Of a stretch of 64,000 nucleotides of DNA, positions 33,207 through 45,065 are shown in pieces (the stretch's first letter is position 1; every line of letters begins with the position of its first letter). The position numbers were made by a program, and so were the translations under genes. Origin of the DNA: Hygrophila difformis (Eukaryota > Streptophyta > Magnoliopsida > Lamiales > Acanthaceae). The DNA lies in contig JAOANR010000014.1 in the NCBI GenBank assembly GCA_030278955.1, forward strand, positions 26,290,068 to 26,354,067. The letters are read 5' to 3'. The notes under the pieces were generated by a model. That model was not told the DNA's origin. It searched no databases and saw only the letters and a program-made list of their open reading frames with translations.

Positions 33207-34796
33207 TTAAATAACCAAAGGCTTAACATTAATTTGTTCGATGAATTTTACTTCATCTCCAAAATAATGTTTAAGTCTTTGACCATTTACAGTGAATTCT
33301 CTTTCATCATCAGCTTTTAAAACTACTGCACCATTATCCAACACCTTAACAATCCTAAAAGGCCCTGACCATTTAGTCTTCAATTTCCCAGGAAATACTT
33401 TAAATCTAGAATTATACAAAAGCACTAATTGACCAGTTTCAAACACCTTAGGCCTAAGCATTTTATCATGATAAAGCTTTGTTCTTTCTTTATAAATTAG
33501 AGCATTATCATAAGCATGACATCTCATTTCTTCTAACTCATTAAGATCTACCTTTCTTTTCTCTTGAGCTTCTTTAAATTCAAAATTTAATTTCTTCATA
33601 GCCCAAAGTGATTTAAACTCAAGTTCAAAAGGCAAGTGACAAGCTTTACCATAAACCAATTTAAACGGAGTCATCCCTATAGGTGTTTTAAATGCTGTCC
33701 TATATGCCCATAATGCTTCATCTAACTTAAAAGCCCATTCTTTTCTAGATTTTCCTACCGTGGCTTCCAAAATCTTTTTAATCTCACGATTAGTGACTTC
33801 TACTTGACCATTGGCTTGAGGGTGATAGGGTGTTGTTATCCTATGATGAACATGAAATCTAGATAACAATTGATTAACAGCCCTATTGACAAAATGAGAT
33901 CCACCATCACTAATGATTGCTTTAGGCACACCAAAACGAGTAAAAATTTGCTTTTTCAAAAATTTAATTACTTGTTTAGCATCATTTAAAGCACATGCTT
34001 CAGCTTCTACCCATTTTGACACATATTCTACATCAACTAGAACATATAATTTCCCATTAGATGGTGGAAATGGACCCATAAAATCAATTCCCCACAAATC
34101 AAACAACTCAACAGGCATAATTCCTTTTAAAGGCATTTCATCTCTTTTAGTGATGTTACCAGCCCTTTGACATACGTCACATTTTTGCACAAATGATCTA
34201 GCATCCCTATAAATATTAGGCCAAAATAAACCACCTTCAAGTACCTTGTGAGCTGTCCTATTCGGTCCAACATGTCCTCCTCCAAGTCCTTCGTGGCATG
34301 CTTTCAAAACTTCCTCAAAGTCTTCATCCGGGATGCATCTCCTTATAATCTGGTCTGCACACAGTCTAAACAAATAAGGTTCATCCCAAATAAAATACTT
34401 AGCATCAGTTTTAAATTTTTGCTTTTGACTATGCCATTTTAAATGATCAGGAATTACACCACATGCTAAATAATTTACAAAATCAGCAAACCAAGGATCA
34501 GAGGAAGTATTATTAATTAAATACAAATTTTCATCAGGAAATGCATCATTAATTAATCTTCCTTCCCCTTTTTCATGCTCCAATCTAGATAAATGATCAG
34601 CTACAGGATTTTCATCTCCTTTTCTATCTTTAATTTCCAAGTCAAATTCCTGTAACAATAATACCCATCGAATTAACCGTGGCTTAGCATCTTTCTTTGT
34701 AAACAAATATTTAATTGCAGCATGATCAGTGTAAACTACAGTTTTAGAACCAATCAGATAAGGCCTAAACTTCTCACATGCATACACAACAGACAA
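33207..34796 (-). pseudogene. Element C pol, RNase H C-terminus and integrase (529-aa frame)
   Basis: Residues 1-72 complete RNase H ([26 protein letters not shown]). The integrase zinc finger has His168, His175, Cys206 and Cys209 ([11 protein letters not shown] ... CDVCQ). The catalytic triad is Asp238 ([10 protein letters not shown]), Asp297 (ISDGGSHF) and Glu333 ([11 protein letters not shown]). The C-terminal domain includes [16 protein letters not shown]. This frame is intact and catalytic residues are present. It is cut from RT by an in-frame TAG near 34840, after VIYYAS, so the whole pol is disabled unless the stop is suppressed. The listed start Met is internal. Confidence 0.9.
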
Positions 34797-34844
34797 TAAT
34801 TCTTTTTCAGTAGTAGCATAATTTCGTTGTGCAGAATTTAAAGC

Positions 34845-35642
34845 CTAACTAGCATAATAAATAACATGAAGTTTCTTATCCTTTCGTTGACCCAATACTG
34901 CACCAACAGCGAAGTCACTAGCATCGCTCATGATCTCAAATGGCAGGCTCCAGTCGGGTGGCTGAATAATCGGTGCAGTTATCAATGCTTCCTTGATCCT
35001 ATTGAACGCCTCAATAAACTCATCAGAAAAATTAAATTCAACATCTTTACACAACAATTTAAACAGGGGCAATCCAATCTTAGAAAAATCCTTTATAAAT
35101 CTCCTATAGAATCCAACATGTCCCAGAAAACTTCTTAAAGTTTTTAGATTATTAGGAGGTGGAATTTTTGCAATCACTTCTACTTTAGCCCTATCAACTT
35201 CAATGCCATTTTTAGAAATTCTATGTCCTAAGACAATTCCTTCATTAACCATAAAATGACATTTTTCCCAATTAAGAACCAAATTTGACTCTTCACATCT
35301 AATCAGAACTTTCTCCAAGTTAACTAAACATTTCTCAAAATCAGACCCGAATGCAGAGAAATCATCCATAAATACCTCAATGCATGTCTCAATTAAATCA
35401 GAAAATATAGACATCATGCATCTCTGAAATGTAGCTGGAGCATTACACAAACCAAATGGCATTCTCCTATATGCAAATGTACCGTAAGGACATGTGAATG
35501 TAGTTTTGTCTTGATCCTCAGGTGCAATTGGAACTTGATTATAACCAGAATAGCCATCTAAAAAGCAATAAAACTCATGACCAGCTAAACGCTCTAGCAT
35601 TTGATCAATAAAAGGCAGTGGGAAATGATCTTTCCTAGTCAT
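34845..35642 (-). pseudogene. Element C reverse transcriptase, central part
   Basis: A 265-aa frame containing RT motifs [27 protein letters not shown] and the catalytic VFMDDFSAFG, then [12 protein letters not shown] and [15 protein letters not shown]. The RNase H start is DASDFAVGAVLGQ. The upstream frame ends at CIDYRRLN near 35640, where the family's '[13 protein letters not shown]' junction is broken by a small indel. Downstream, a TAG interrupts RNase H. Both lesions are single events in otherwise well-preserved sequence. Confidence 0.9.
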
Positions 35643-38182
35643 ACATTCAATCTCCTATAATCAATGCATACACGCCATCCAGTAGTAGGTCTAGTAGGTA
35701 CTAATTCACCATTTTCATTTCTAATCACAGTCATACCTCCTTTCTTAGGCACTACTTGTACTGGACTCACCCACTGACTATCAGAAATAGGATAGATAAT
35801 ACCTGCATCGAGTAGTTTAATCACCTCTGCTCTTACAGCTTCTTGTAGATGTGGATTCAATCTCCTTTGGGGCTGTCTCACTGGCTTGTCATCCTCCTCC
35901 ATATGAATACGGTGTGTACACAATGCTGGACTCAGTCCATTGATGTCAGCTATCGTCCACCCTATTGCTCTAACATGCTTACTCAACACTTGGGTTAATG
36001 CATTTAATTGATCATCATTTAATTTATTACTTGCAATAACAGGTAAAGTATCATTCTCACCTAGAAAAACATACCTCAAGTGTGATGGCAGTTCCTTCAA
36101 TGTCAACGTTGGTGGCTTTTCAACAGATGGGACTAACTTAGACTCTTCTATCGCACAAGCTACTTGCACAGGTAATCCTCCCTCACACTTACTTTCAGCT
36201 AAGTCCTCACAACTCTCCAGTAACTGCTCAAATTTCCTATAGGGATCATGTCTAGCAAAGAACTCTCTCTCAATCACCTCATCCTCCTGATAGATAGCTG
36301 TGACTCTATTACACGGGTAGGTGTCAGAACTAGCGTGTTGTGTTTTAGTTGTCTTAGAAATGTCAAACGACACTTGTTCATTGCCTACTTTAAGTGTAAT
36401 TTTACCATCATCCATGTCTACCATAGCCCTACCAGTTTGAAGAAATGGTCTACCTAAAATCAGAGGAATATCCATGTCTTTCTCCATATCTAGAACTACG
36501 AAATCAACAGGGAAAATGAAGCTCTCTACTTGAACGGGAACATCCTCTACAATGCCTAAGGGTGTCCTAATGGATCTATCAGCTAGCTGTAACTGCATCC
36601 TAGTAGGCTTTACGACTCCGACACCAAGTTCTCTAAAGACATGTAAAGGCATCAGATTAATACTAGACCCAAGATCACACAAAGCTTTGTTGAATTCTTT
36701 AGTGCCTATGATGCACGGAATAGTGTAACTCCCAGGATCTTTTTGTTTAACAGGTTGCCTTCTTTGTAAGATTGCACTACACTCCCCTGTCAATGTCACT
36801 CTCTCGTCATCATCAACACTCCTCTTCTTTGATAGGATTTCTTTTAAGAACTTAGCATAAACGGGCATTTGTGCTATAGTATCAGAAAAAGGAATATCAA
36901 TTCTTAAATTCTTAAAGACTTCTAAGAATTTAGCATAATCTTTATCTTCCTTAGCCTTCTTAAGACGCTGTGGGTAAGGGATGGGTGGCTGATATGACTT
37001 GACTAGAACAGTAGACTTTCCCTTATCCTTACTCCTGTCAACACTAACTCTCTCACTCTCCTTAGGCTCCTCAGAATCCTTCTGCTGACTTTCCTCCTCT
37101 GCATCCTCACCTTGATCGTCTACAGTATCAGCTGAAACCTCTGGATCATCTAAGGTAGGGTAAGGATTAGGTACTTCCTTTTTATTCCTTAAAGTGATTG
37201 CTTTACATTGCTCTTTTGGATTAGGATCAGGCATGCTTGGTAGTGTTCCTTGCTGTCTATTTGAGGTATCCCTAGCAATTTGACCAACTTGAACTTCCAG
37301 ATTTCTCATTGAGGCTTGCATTTGCTGAATTGTTAGTTGTTGAGACACAATTGTGTTCATTAACTCTTTTAGATTAACCTCATCTCCTCCTTGCTTCTGT
37401 TGCAACTGTTGTTGGGGTTGAAAGTTTCTTGGCTGTTGGTTTTGGTAGAAGGACTGATTTTGATTTCTGTTTTGATTAAAGTTTTGATTCTGATTTTGAT
37501 TTTGGTTTTGAAAGTTTTGATTTTGATTTGGGTAATTTTGATTTTGGTTTTGTGGGTAAGGTGGACGGTTGTTTTGTGGATAAGTGTTTTGTTGGAATTG
37601 AGAATTTTGATTAGGGTAGAAATTTTGGTTTTGAGGTCGGTTTTGGTTGTAATTCTGCTGCCTATTTCCCATGTAGTTCACATCTTCCACTTGCTCCTCC
37701 GTACCCTCACACTGCATTGTCTCTTGAAGTCCTTGATCGAGCAGGTGGCAGGCTGATGATTCATGAGGTCCATGACAAATACCGCATCTCACAACTTTGG
37801 CTTGACCTTTCTTCAACGAAGAAACCTCTCTCATCAAAGCATCTAACTTAGAATCTACAGCAACTGCCTTTTCTACCTCATATATCCCTCCTTTTGTTTT
37901 GTTTCTAGCATTTTTCTCACCAGGAAATTTTTTCATGTTAGAAATCTTTTTCTCAATTATTTCCTTAGCTCTAGAAGGTCCTATAGATAGAAAAGAATCT
38001 CCAGCCGCTGCATCCAACAAGTTCCTCCAGTGATCAATTAACCCATTGTAAAAGAAGTGCATCTGCTGCCAATCTTCAAAGCCATGATTCGGGCATCTTG
38101 CCAATAAAGTGTTATATCTATCCCATGCTTCAAGTAAAGTTTCACCCTCATCTTGCACAAATTCTTTGATTTTTTCTTGCAA
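35639..38182 (-). pseudogene. Element C gag C-terminal part, protease and RT N-terminus (847-aa frame)
   Basis: Starts inside gag: GETLLEAWDRYNTLLARCPN and HFFYNGLIDHWRNLLDAAAG are Athila-type capsid motifs. A zinc knuckle CGICHGPHESSAC (CX2CX3HX4C) lies near residue 135, followed by an Asn/Gln-rich tract of more than 100 residues. CKAITLRNKKE (near residue 320) marks the gag end. The protease active site is KALCDLGSSINLMPL near residue 500. The RT N-terminus has SDSQWVSPVQVVPKKGGMTV and [12 protein letters not shown] before the frameshift near 35640. Gag and pol share one frame here, as in many Athila elements. Confidence 0.9.
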
Positions 38183-38826
38183 TTCAATAACCTTAGATGG
38201 TGGAAGAATTGTTCTAAGAAAGCTTCTAACATTTTATCCCAAGTAGTGACATCCCTTAATTGAAGTGAGTTGTACCAAGTTTTAGCCTTATCTCTGAGTG
38301 AAAACGAGAACAATCTCAACTTAATTTCATCACTAGTAACACCATTTATTTTCACTGTGTCACAATAGTCCAGAAAGTTCCTTATGTGTTCTACAGCATC
38401 ATTCGTAGGTGATCCATTATATTGATTAGCTTGAACCATAGTGATTAGTGCAGGCTGAAGGGTAAAGCTTAAAGCATCTACATCAGGCCTAGGAGTTCTA
38501 TTGAGCAGATTTCCACTAGTTCCTTGTAAGTGTTCTTCAATGGTCATTTCAGCTTGATCATCGTGCTCCAAATCGCCACCGTTACCTCCGTTATTACCCT
38601 GATTATCATTATTATTCGCTGCCATGTTTAACCTATTGAACTGAGCAACTAATTGATTAGTTTGGATTGTTGAAACTCCAGTCGTTGGAGAATAGTTTTC
38701 TTCATCAGAGGACGAATTAATTAAGATTTCCAACTGAGCTGGTCTCCTACGTTTTCCTAATCTAATAGCTCTAAGAGTACGCTCAATTTCAGGATCATAA
38801 GCTATTTCTGCTTGTTTGCTTCGCAC
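38038..38826 (-). pseudogene. Element C gag N-terminal part
   Basis: From ATG at 38826: MRSKQAEIAYDPEIERTLRA, a Ser/Asp/Asn-rich linker, then the Athila-type capsid FTLQPALITMVQANQYNG, VEHIRNFLDYCDT and DEIKLRLFSFSLRDKAKTWY. The frame leaves the family pattern at about 38190 ('FHHLRLLNCKKK'), where a small indel moves it into the frame of the 847-aa segment. The start lies 107 bp from the PBS, the usual leader length. Low-complexity AATAAAATAAAATAAAATAA at 38838-38857 lies in the leader. Confidence 0.85.
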
Positions 38827-38932
38827 TGCAAGTATAAAATAAAATAAAATAAAATAAGTAACAGTTAAATTAATATTTAACTTAATAGATTTAAATTAAT
38901 AAACTAAAAACAATTAAAAATTCACAACAAAT

Positions 38933-38950
38933 TCCCCGGCAACGGCGCCA
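38933..38950 (-). promoter_or_regulatory. Primer-binding site (tRNA-Asp) of element C
   Basis: The plus strand reads TCCCCGGCAACGGCGCCA, identical to the 3' end of plant tRNA-Asp(GTC) with CCA completed. The element-sense PBS is thus TGGCGCC...GGGGA, six bases from the LTR end. It is not a tRNA gene: no cloverleaf precedes it. Confidence 0.92.
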
Positions 38951-38956
38951 AAAACT

Positions 38957-41100
38957 TGATGCGTGATTTTCACTACTCATATTTTACCACAAGCGGATGG
39001 TTGTCATCAAGTAATAAAAACCGGTGAATACCGGGTCGAACCCAAGGGAATTCAGAATATTGATTCATTCTGGAGAATATTTTAATTGTTTTAAGTTTAT
39101 TTAATATATTTTATATTTTGAAAAGGATTTGTTTAATTCTAATGGTGATTTAAATTAAAACAATGACATTAAATTAGAATAAAGCAAATTAAAGTTTTAA
39201 TTGATAAAAATACTAATGGGAGTTGATTGTAATATTTTAAATATTGCCATCTTTATTAAAAAAATAGAAATTGTATTATGATTTGACATTTTCCAATGTT
39301 CTAAAAATCAATTTCTTAAATTTAAATATTTTTATAAAGATTAAAAATATAATAATCTACTAAAAATTCCAAGTTATGCTTAAACGGACTTCATGGAAGC
39401 TGATTAGATTATCTAACATGTTGCAATCATTATTCTAGGCCTAAATTTGAGTCTTTCCCAAGCATACAAATTTTCCTATAGCAATTAATAGGCACTTTTC
39501 ATTTCCCAAATCATTGTGCACATGCCAGAATCCATTTTTAATGTAATTTATTCCCAATTCCGGTACTAAAATATTAATTCTACTTTTTATCTCCCGATTT
39601 CGCAAAACAGAATTTATGGAATTAGATTCTAACATTCAAATTATGCAAAACAGTGTAAATAATCTAACAGTTATGATAAAATAATAATAAAACATGGTAA
39701 ACTGGATTTAATTAATAATATTAAAATGCAGACAGATTAGAATTAATGCCAGATTACTAAAAATAGACAACACAGGTTTGATCGATCAGTCAGGCTTTTA
39801 GCAGATTAATATTCTAAATCACAGATTTGATAAAACACAAAAGATCGATCAATTCAGTAATGTCTAACATATAATCCTAATACAGATTCTAGCAGAATAG
39901 CAAATTTATCCATCTTAATCGATTAAAAAGCAGATTACACCTAAACATGAAATTTTCACCTCTAAGTTCAGGCAGAATGGCGCTTAAACCAAATTAGACA
40001 GATTTTAATATGATAGCAGATTAATCGATCAGTTCAGATTAAACAAATAAAATAGCAGATTTAAGATTTTCATCCAATCTTAATAATCGATCAAATTTTG
40101 GTAGACAGTACATGATTCTAATCCACATTCTAACAATCAAAACAGATTAATCCAGATTACAGAATTAAACATCGACATATTATTGCTTCCATAAAAGATA
40201 AATTCGTACTTCAAAGTGATTCTGAACTCCCGTTCTAGAATACTTCTAACACGAACAATACAGAAATCCGTCTACAAATTAAAAACATGATAGCAGATTA
40301 CATTTAGAGGCAATTTCAATTCATTACAATACAAGAAAAAGAAAGGCAACACCTAGAATAGGAAGAACACGCCCAGAACAGCGTCCTTGATGCATTCCTC
40401 CAGCATGATTTTGTGTTTCTGGCCTTCTTCTCCCATTAGCAGATGCTTAGAGAGTGTTTATGTTCGAAAATATGAGTCTCGCTGTCGGAGAAATGAAGAA
40501 AACGGTGTTTAAAACCGAGTTCGGGAGGTTAAGAAACTGCTCAACTGCGACTGTGGCGCCTAATGTGGCGCTCGGAAGAGGTTTTAGGCGCCACCAAGAA
40601 GCTGCGGCGCATAACGACGATTTTCCAAATTTCTGTGTGCGGCGCATTTTGCGGCGCTCGAAGGCCAATTTAGACGCCACCCAGCTTATGCGGCGCATCC
40701 TGAAGCTTTTTCCATCCGAAATTTTCCCAAGTGTTGATGCGGCGCCTGATGTGGCGCTCAGGGCTCGATTTGGGCGCCGACATGCCTATGCGGCGCATTC
40801 TGGGCACAGTCCAGTGTTGAAAAATCCGAACTTGACATCTTTTGTTCTCCGAACATCTTCTTTCTTCATTTTAATGCCTGAAACATCATTGCAATGTATT
40901 AGAATTGCCAAAGTCTTATTAAAAAGCATAAAACAAGATAAATTGAACTCAAATAAGCTCAATTTAATCAGTCTTATTAATATTTACAAACCACAAGAAA
41001 TGTGCATTAAAAAGCAGTAAAATAGGGTCACATGCATGCAATTTAAGTCCAATTTAACATAATTTAAGCTCATTTAAATATGGTTTCACAGGGTGCATCA
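38957..41100 (-). repeat. 5' LTR of element C (2144 bp)
   Basis: Direct copy of 16956-19101, differing by about nine substitutions (eight transitions) and two 1-bp indels by eye. It is bounded by the PBS on the left and the ATGGT duplication (41101-41105) on the right. It carries the same array (40553-40798) and leader ORF. Confidence 0.92.
40553..40798. repeat. Palindromic repeat array, C motif (5' LTR)
   Basis: Same three units as 18553-18799. The sequence is identical across the array by eye. Confidence 0.85.
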
Positions 41101-41105
41101 ATGGT
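41101..41105. repeat. Target-site duplication of element C (right copy)
   Basis: ATGGT directly after GGGTGCATCA; pairs with 16951-16955. Confidence 0.9.
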
Positions 41106-41380
41106 CCATCATTAGATTCCAAAACTTCAGCATGTGGTGGAAGAAGTCTCGTTCAATGGTTGTGAGAACAGTAGATCTCTTTGCCGGCGCAATATTCACA
41201 TCCCATCATTCCCTTAGTTCCAGTGCGGCTTCAGTATTGTGATCCAATGGGACGTTGTATTCGCTCATCAAGGCTTCCTTGATCTTCTTTATCTGAATTC
41301 TAATTGTGGAAGCCTCTATTGCTGCCTGATGTAGAGTACAGTCAGGTAATCCAATAGCTGACTTAATGACCTTCTCATTC
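41106..41380 (-). pseudogene. Element B extra ORF, start of exon 2
   Basis: Reading from an acceptor (TATTTTTCAG-GAATGAG, junction 41381/41380) the minus strand encodes NEKVIKSAIGLPDCTLHQ, then IRIQIKKIKEALMSEYNVP, and reaches a TGA near 41206 (consistent with CGA decay). Coding-like sequence (DVNIAPAKRSTVLTTIERDF) continues to the element C insertion. The rest of the ORF lies at 16955-13037. Together the exon would span about 4.2 kb, unusually long for an Athila-type extra ORF. No recognised family for this N-terminal part. Confidence 0.55.
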
Positions 41381-41985
41381 CTGAAAAATATAAAAAGTAT
41401 TAATTCCAATCAGGTTTTTATGAGATTTTTCAGAAACATTTTCAAGTTAAAAATTAACATCCTCACATTTTGAGCCTTGCTCGAAATGTGATTTATTTGA
41501 TTATCTTGAATTTTATTACAAGGTATTTGGTGGCAAAAAAAAAAATGGTTAAAAGGTTAGGTCATTGGACCTAAAAATCTTTTTTAGTGGGCCATTGGGC
41601 CCAAAAATGTTTGATTTTTCAATTTTATTAAACAAGCTCGAGACACTTGTTGAAAAAGAGGAGACAAAACGAATAGAACGAAACCTCGAATTTCAGAATG
41701 TGCAATGGGGCGAGATGGATTTGCTATTCTCGGATTGCTTGGACTGCTTTGGACAGTTAAAACATTCCCAAAAATTTGCAACCACTATTTTTTAATTTTT
41801 GAAAGATTGACTTGTATTTATTAAATGAAAGTGGGGGTGTGAAGTGGCCCCATTTTTGGGTTTTGAAAAGGGATAGCAGTTACCAAATGACAAAAACTTT
41901 GTCATTTACTCACACTCTAGTTCCATTGGGAACCAAAAAGTATCAAGTCAACTTTTATTCCACCAACTCCTTTTGTCTTTTGTGA

Positions 41986-42033
<48 letters not shown>

Positions 42034-42805
42034 CTTTCAGAAAGTGAGTTGGTGGTGCAGGGTTGCCACAAACAAACACACAACCACTTTCTCAGAATTG
42101 CAGTCACCACAAACAGGGCACCAACAAGGAAAACAATCATTAAATGCATATTGACATGCAAAACAGTATGAACACAGATTTAGCAGCCTTACCTATACCA
42201 AGTCATGCTCTTATTCACCAAAAACAAAAGATTAAACTAACCAGCATGCTCTCAACTTACTATAATCAAGGAACAATCAAACCATTCATGCTCAAGGAAC
42301 AGGAAATCGAGATCATACTAGGATGCTCTTAACCCAGCAGTTAACTAATAGCACTAAGCCATTCAAGAAATAACCAAATGCTCATCAGTTTCCAAATTAA
42401 ACAGAGACTACTATCCAAGTACAAAATAAGAACAGGGAGTACCCCTTCCTGGAACCCTAGAAAGCTCAAATCAATGGCGGAAATGGACCCTGTCTAACCC
42501 TTACTAACGCCCTCGAGTTCTCCAGACAGCCCAGATTCGCAAATAACAATGCCCAGCAGGAATCGAATACCAACATGCTCTCATATAAACACAACAAAAC
42601 CCCCAATCCTCCATTAATGCTCGGCCAACACAGAATGCATAGCAATCCCCAAATAGACAATGCCCACATCAAGAATCGCACAAACTCGAACTAAAACATC
42701 GGAAATGAACATAAAACAACCCTATTTACAGATTATTGAAATGAAACCACGAAAATCGTGAAACAGGGGGTCTAGAGTGCGTGAATCGACGGGGAAATAG
42801 CTTAC
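41381..42805 (-). other. Predicted intron of element B extra ORF
   Basis: Donor ACCTG-GTAAGC (42806/42805) and acceptor TTTTTCAG-GAATG (41381/41380). The phase fits on both sides. It contains the stem-loop/TGTGAGGATG module at 41456-41490 and a run of 43 T (41991-42033). Parts are homologous to the intron of the F-box gene in element A (for example GGGCCATTGGGCCCAAA near 41588 versus GGGCCATCGGGCCCAAA near 56040), although the flanking exons are unrelated. Confidence 0.6.
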
Positions 42806-42846
42806 CAGGTTTCAGCCTTCTTCGGAGATGATGACGAGGGTTCCAT
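42806..42846 (-). CDS. Element B extra ORF, predicted exon 1
   Basis: ATG at 42846 followed by 12 more codons (MEPSSSSPKKAET) and two bases that complete a codon with the first base of exon 2. It lies about 190 bp downstream of the palindromic array 43034-43420. No clear TATA box is seen between them. It is too short for homology, and the support is splice-site quality, phase agreement and the parallel with element A. Confidence 0.45.
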
Positions 42847-43033
42847 TGATATTTTTGAAAAATTCCTGCAGCGTTTCCTTCGGAAAAAGGTTGGGATTGT
42901 GCGAAGAACACGATGGTGTGCTTCAGGAAGGAGGGTTTCGCGTTCGAGAGTGTTTTCGAAAATTTGCTAAGTGCTTGAGGGGAGTGGGGGAGAAGAAAGG
43001 ACGAAGGGGGTTTGAAAACTGCGAGAGACAGAA

Positions 43034-43420
43034 TGACGCGGAACAAGGGCTTGACGTCAAAGCTTGACGTCAAAGCGGGTGTTTTGCGTCATTAGGAGAA
43101 GAGGGCTGGGAATCCTTTGACGTCAAACCAGGGGTATGATGCCAAAGGTTGGTGTCATCCCTGAAGGTTTGGGTCATAAGGCGGTTTGGAAAGGTTTGAC
43201 GTGGAACACTGCCTATGACGCCAAGGGTTTGCGTCATGGGCAAGTGCTCCGCGTCATTGGAAGAGCTGGGTCTAGGCTTGACGTCAACCACCTTATGGCG
43301 CAAAAGGTTTGCGTTATAGGAAAATGTTCGACGTCAAACTACCAAACTAGAATGCTGACCATGACGCCAACCGAATGTTTGACGCCAAAGGTTTACGTCA
43401 ACACTCGGGTTCCGCGTCAT
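43034..43420. repeat. Palindromic repeat array, B motif (internal promoter array)
   Basis: TGACGCGGAAC, TTGACGTCAA (several), TATGACGCCAA, TTTGCGTCAT, CCGCGTCAT. The same half-sites are found in both arrays of B's own LTR 32 kb away, here upstream of the extra-ORF exon 1. Confidence 0.85.
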
Positions 43421-43763
43421 GGTGTCTGAATTCAATCATAATGGACTGGGCCCTTAAGTGTAATTGGGCCTTGGTCCATCTTTTTATTACTAGGGACTTA
43501 GAAATTTTAGTCCATAGTATTTTCATTTGATAAACTGAGAGCTTATAGAATTAGATACTTGCATAAATTAGGTTGAATTAATTCTACTTCCTATAAAATT
43601 TATTCCGGATTTTAAATTGCTTTAATTTCCGGAAATAATTTTCATTTAGATGTAGAACTAATCCAACCGGAAACCTGTTTTGCAGCTTCAATTTTTCTTT
43701 TTGTCGGTTCCTCCAATTCCTGCGAAATCAAAGCAGATTAAAATATTAGTTTTTCTCCAAATA

Positions 43764-43801
43764 TCAACATCCTCACATTTAGAGTCTTAGTACTCTAAAT
43801 G
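43764..43801 (-). promoter_or_regulatory. Stem-loop/TGTGAGGATGTTGAT module upstream of a splice acceptor
   Basis: Minus strand: a 10-bp perfect stem (CATTTAGAGT/ACTCTAAATG on plus, 43776-43801) overlapping TGTGAGGATGTTGAT. An acceptor GATTTCGCAG-GAATT follows at 43720/43719. Likely 3' splice region of a spliced RNA for the extra-ORF unit, or an internal plus-strand primer. Confidence 0.55.
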
Positions 43802-43949
43802 TTTAGTTGATTTTTGGATACTTTATTTGTTCAATGAAATTACTAAGATGAAGACACATATAAAATAAACTCGGGTTGCCTCCCGGAAGCGCTGTGAATT
43901 ATGGTCTACAGCTAGACTTCTTTTTGCATTTTCAGTTTCCATAAGCTGG

Positions 43950-44924
43950 TTCTGTCACAAATTGAATTTCCTTTTCAGGCTCGAGCTGTCCGAGGTACTC
44001 TTTTAGTTATTGTCCATTCACCACTATGTTGCCCTTGTCAGTTCGGATCCTGACGGCTCCATTTTCAAACACCTCCAACACTTCATGTGGCCCTTCCTAT
44101 CAGGATTTAAGCTTTCCGGGGAATAGCTTCAACCTAGAATTGAACAGTTATACATTTTGACCAATATAAAAGTGTTTAGGCTTAATCTGGCAATCGTGCA
44201 ACTTCTGGGTTCGCTCCTTATAAATCCGAGAGCTCTCGTAGGCTTGCGCTCGTATTTCCTCAATTTCATTGAGGTCCAACTTGCCTTTGGTTTGAGCAAC
44301 TTTTGGATCGAAGTTAAGCGTCTTGACGGCCCAGTAAGCTTTATGCTCCAACTCCACAGGCAAATGACAGGCTTTTCCAAAGATAAGCCTATATGGAGAC
44401 ATCCTGATGGGAGTCTTGTATGCAGTACGATATGCCCCTAGAGCATCATTGAGCTTACGTGCCCAATCCTTGCGGGTTATCCCAATTGTGGCTTCGAGTA
44501 TATGTTTGATCTCGCGATTTGATACCTCGACTTGACCATTGGTTTGGGAATGATAAGGCGTGCCTATCTTATGGAGGATTCCATTTTTACTCATTAAAGT
44601 TTCGAAGGCTTTATTAACAAAGTGTGTTCCTCCATCAGATATTACCACCCTAGGTACGCCAAATCTATTGAAAATGTTGTTCTTGAGGAACTTTATGACT
44701 TGGCTACCATCATTGGTTGGCAATGCGACTGCCTCGACCCACTTGGACACGTAATCGACAGCTACCAAGATATAGTAGTTTTCACCAGATGGTGGGAACG
44801 GTCCCATGAAGTCAATGCCCCATACGTCAAAGATCTCAAGTGCGAGAATCCCTTTCTGAGGCATCTCATCCCTCTTGAAGATGTTTCCTAACCTTTGGCA
44901 TATGTTGCAGGCTTTAGCAAACAC
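43950..44924 (-). pseudogene. Element B integrase
   Basis: Main frame 44924-44148. Zinc-finger cysteines in [10 protein letters not shown]; catalytic Asp in [11 protein letters not shown], Asp in [10 protein letters not shown], Glu in [13 protein letters not shown]. The N-terminal part of the finger lies upstream, beyond a stop near 45066. A TAA after YIGQNV (about 44147) interrupts the frame, and coding similarity to the C-terminal tail ([14 protein letters not shown]) continues to about 43960. Very close to the integrase of element A, which is more decayed. Confidence 0.85.
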
Positions 44925-45065
44925 TTTGCAGTCCTCATAAATAGTGGGCCAAAAGAATCCACACTCGAGTACCTTGTGGGCAGTCCGAGTGGGACCGTGA
45001 TGACCTCCGTATTCAGATTCGTGGCATTTCTTGGTGATTTGGTAGGCCTCAGCTTCAGTAACACA

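Larger units (their letters stand above)
16956..41100 (-). mobile_element. Element C: complete 24-kb Athila-like retrotransposon containing a solo LTR
   Basis: Two LTRs (16956-19101 and 38957-41100) in direct orientation, a 5-bp duplication ATGGT, and a tRNA-Asp PBS next to the right LTR show a minus-strand element. Gag-pol (38826-33207) is followed by two paralogous extra ORFs (24963-23085 and 22021-20555), each with its own upstream GGCGC palindromic array. By eye the LTRs differ by about nine substitutions and two 1-bp indels in 2.14 kb, so insertion is recent. Gag-pol nevertheless has a gag frameshift, an RT frameshift near 35640 and a stop near 34840. Without solo LTR D (26003-32235) it would be about 17.9 kb. 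Confidence 0.9.

Noticed and set aside
38933..38950. Exact match to the tRNA-Asp 3' end as a possible tRNA gene
   Set aside because: Only the 18-nt acceptor end is present, next to an LTR; it is the primer-binding site. The same applies to 63973-63990.
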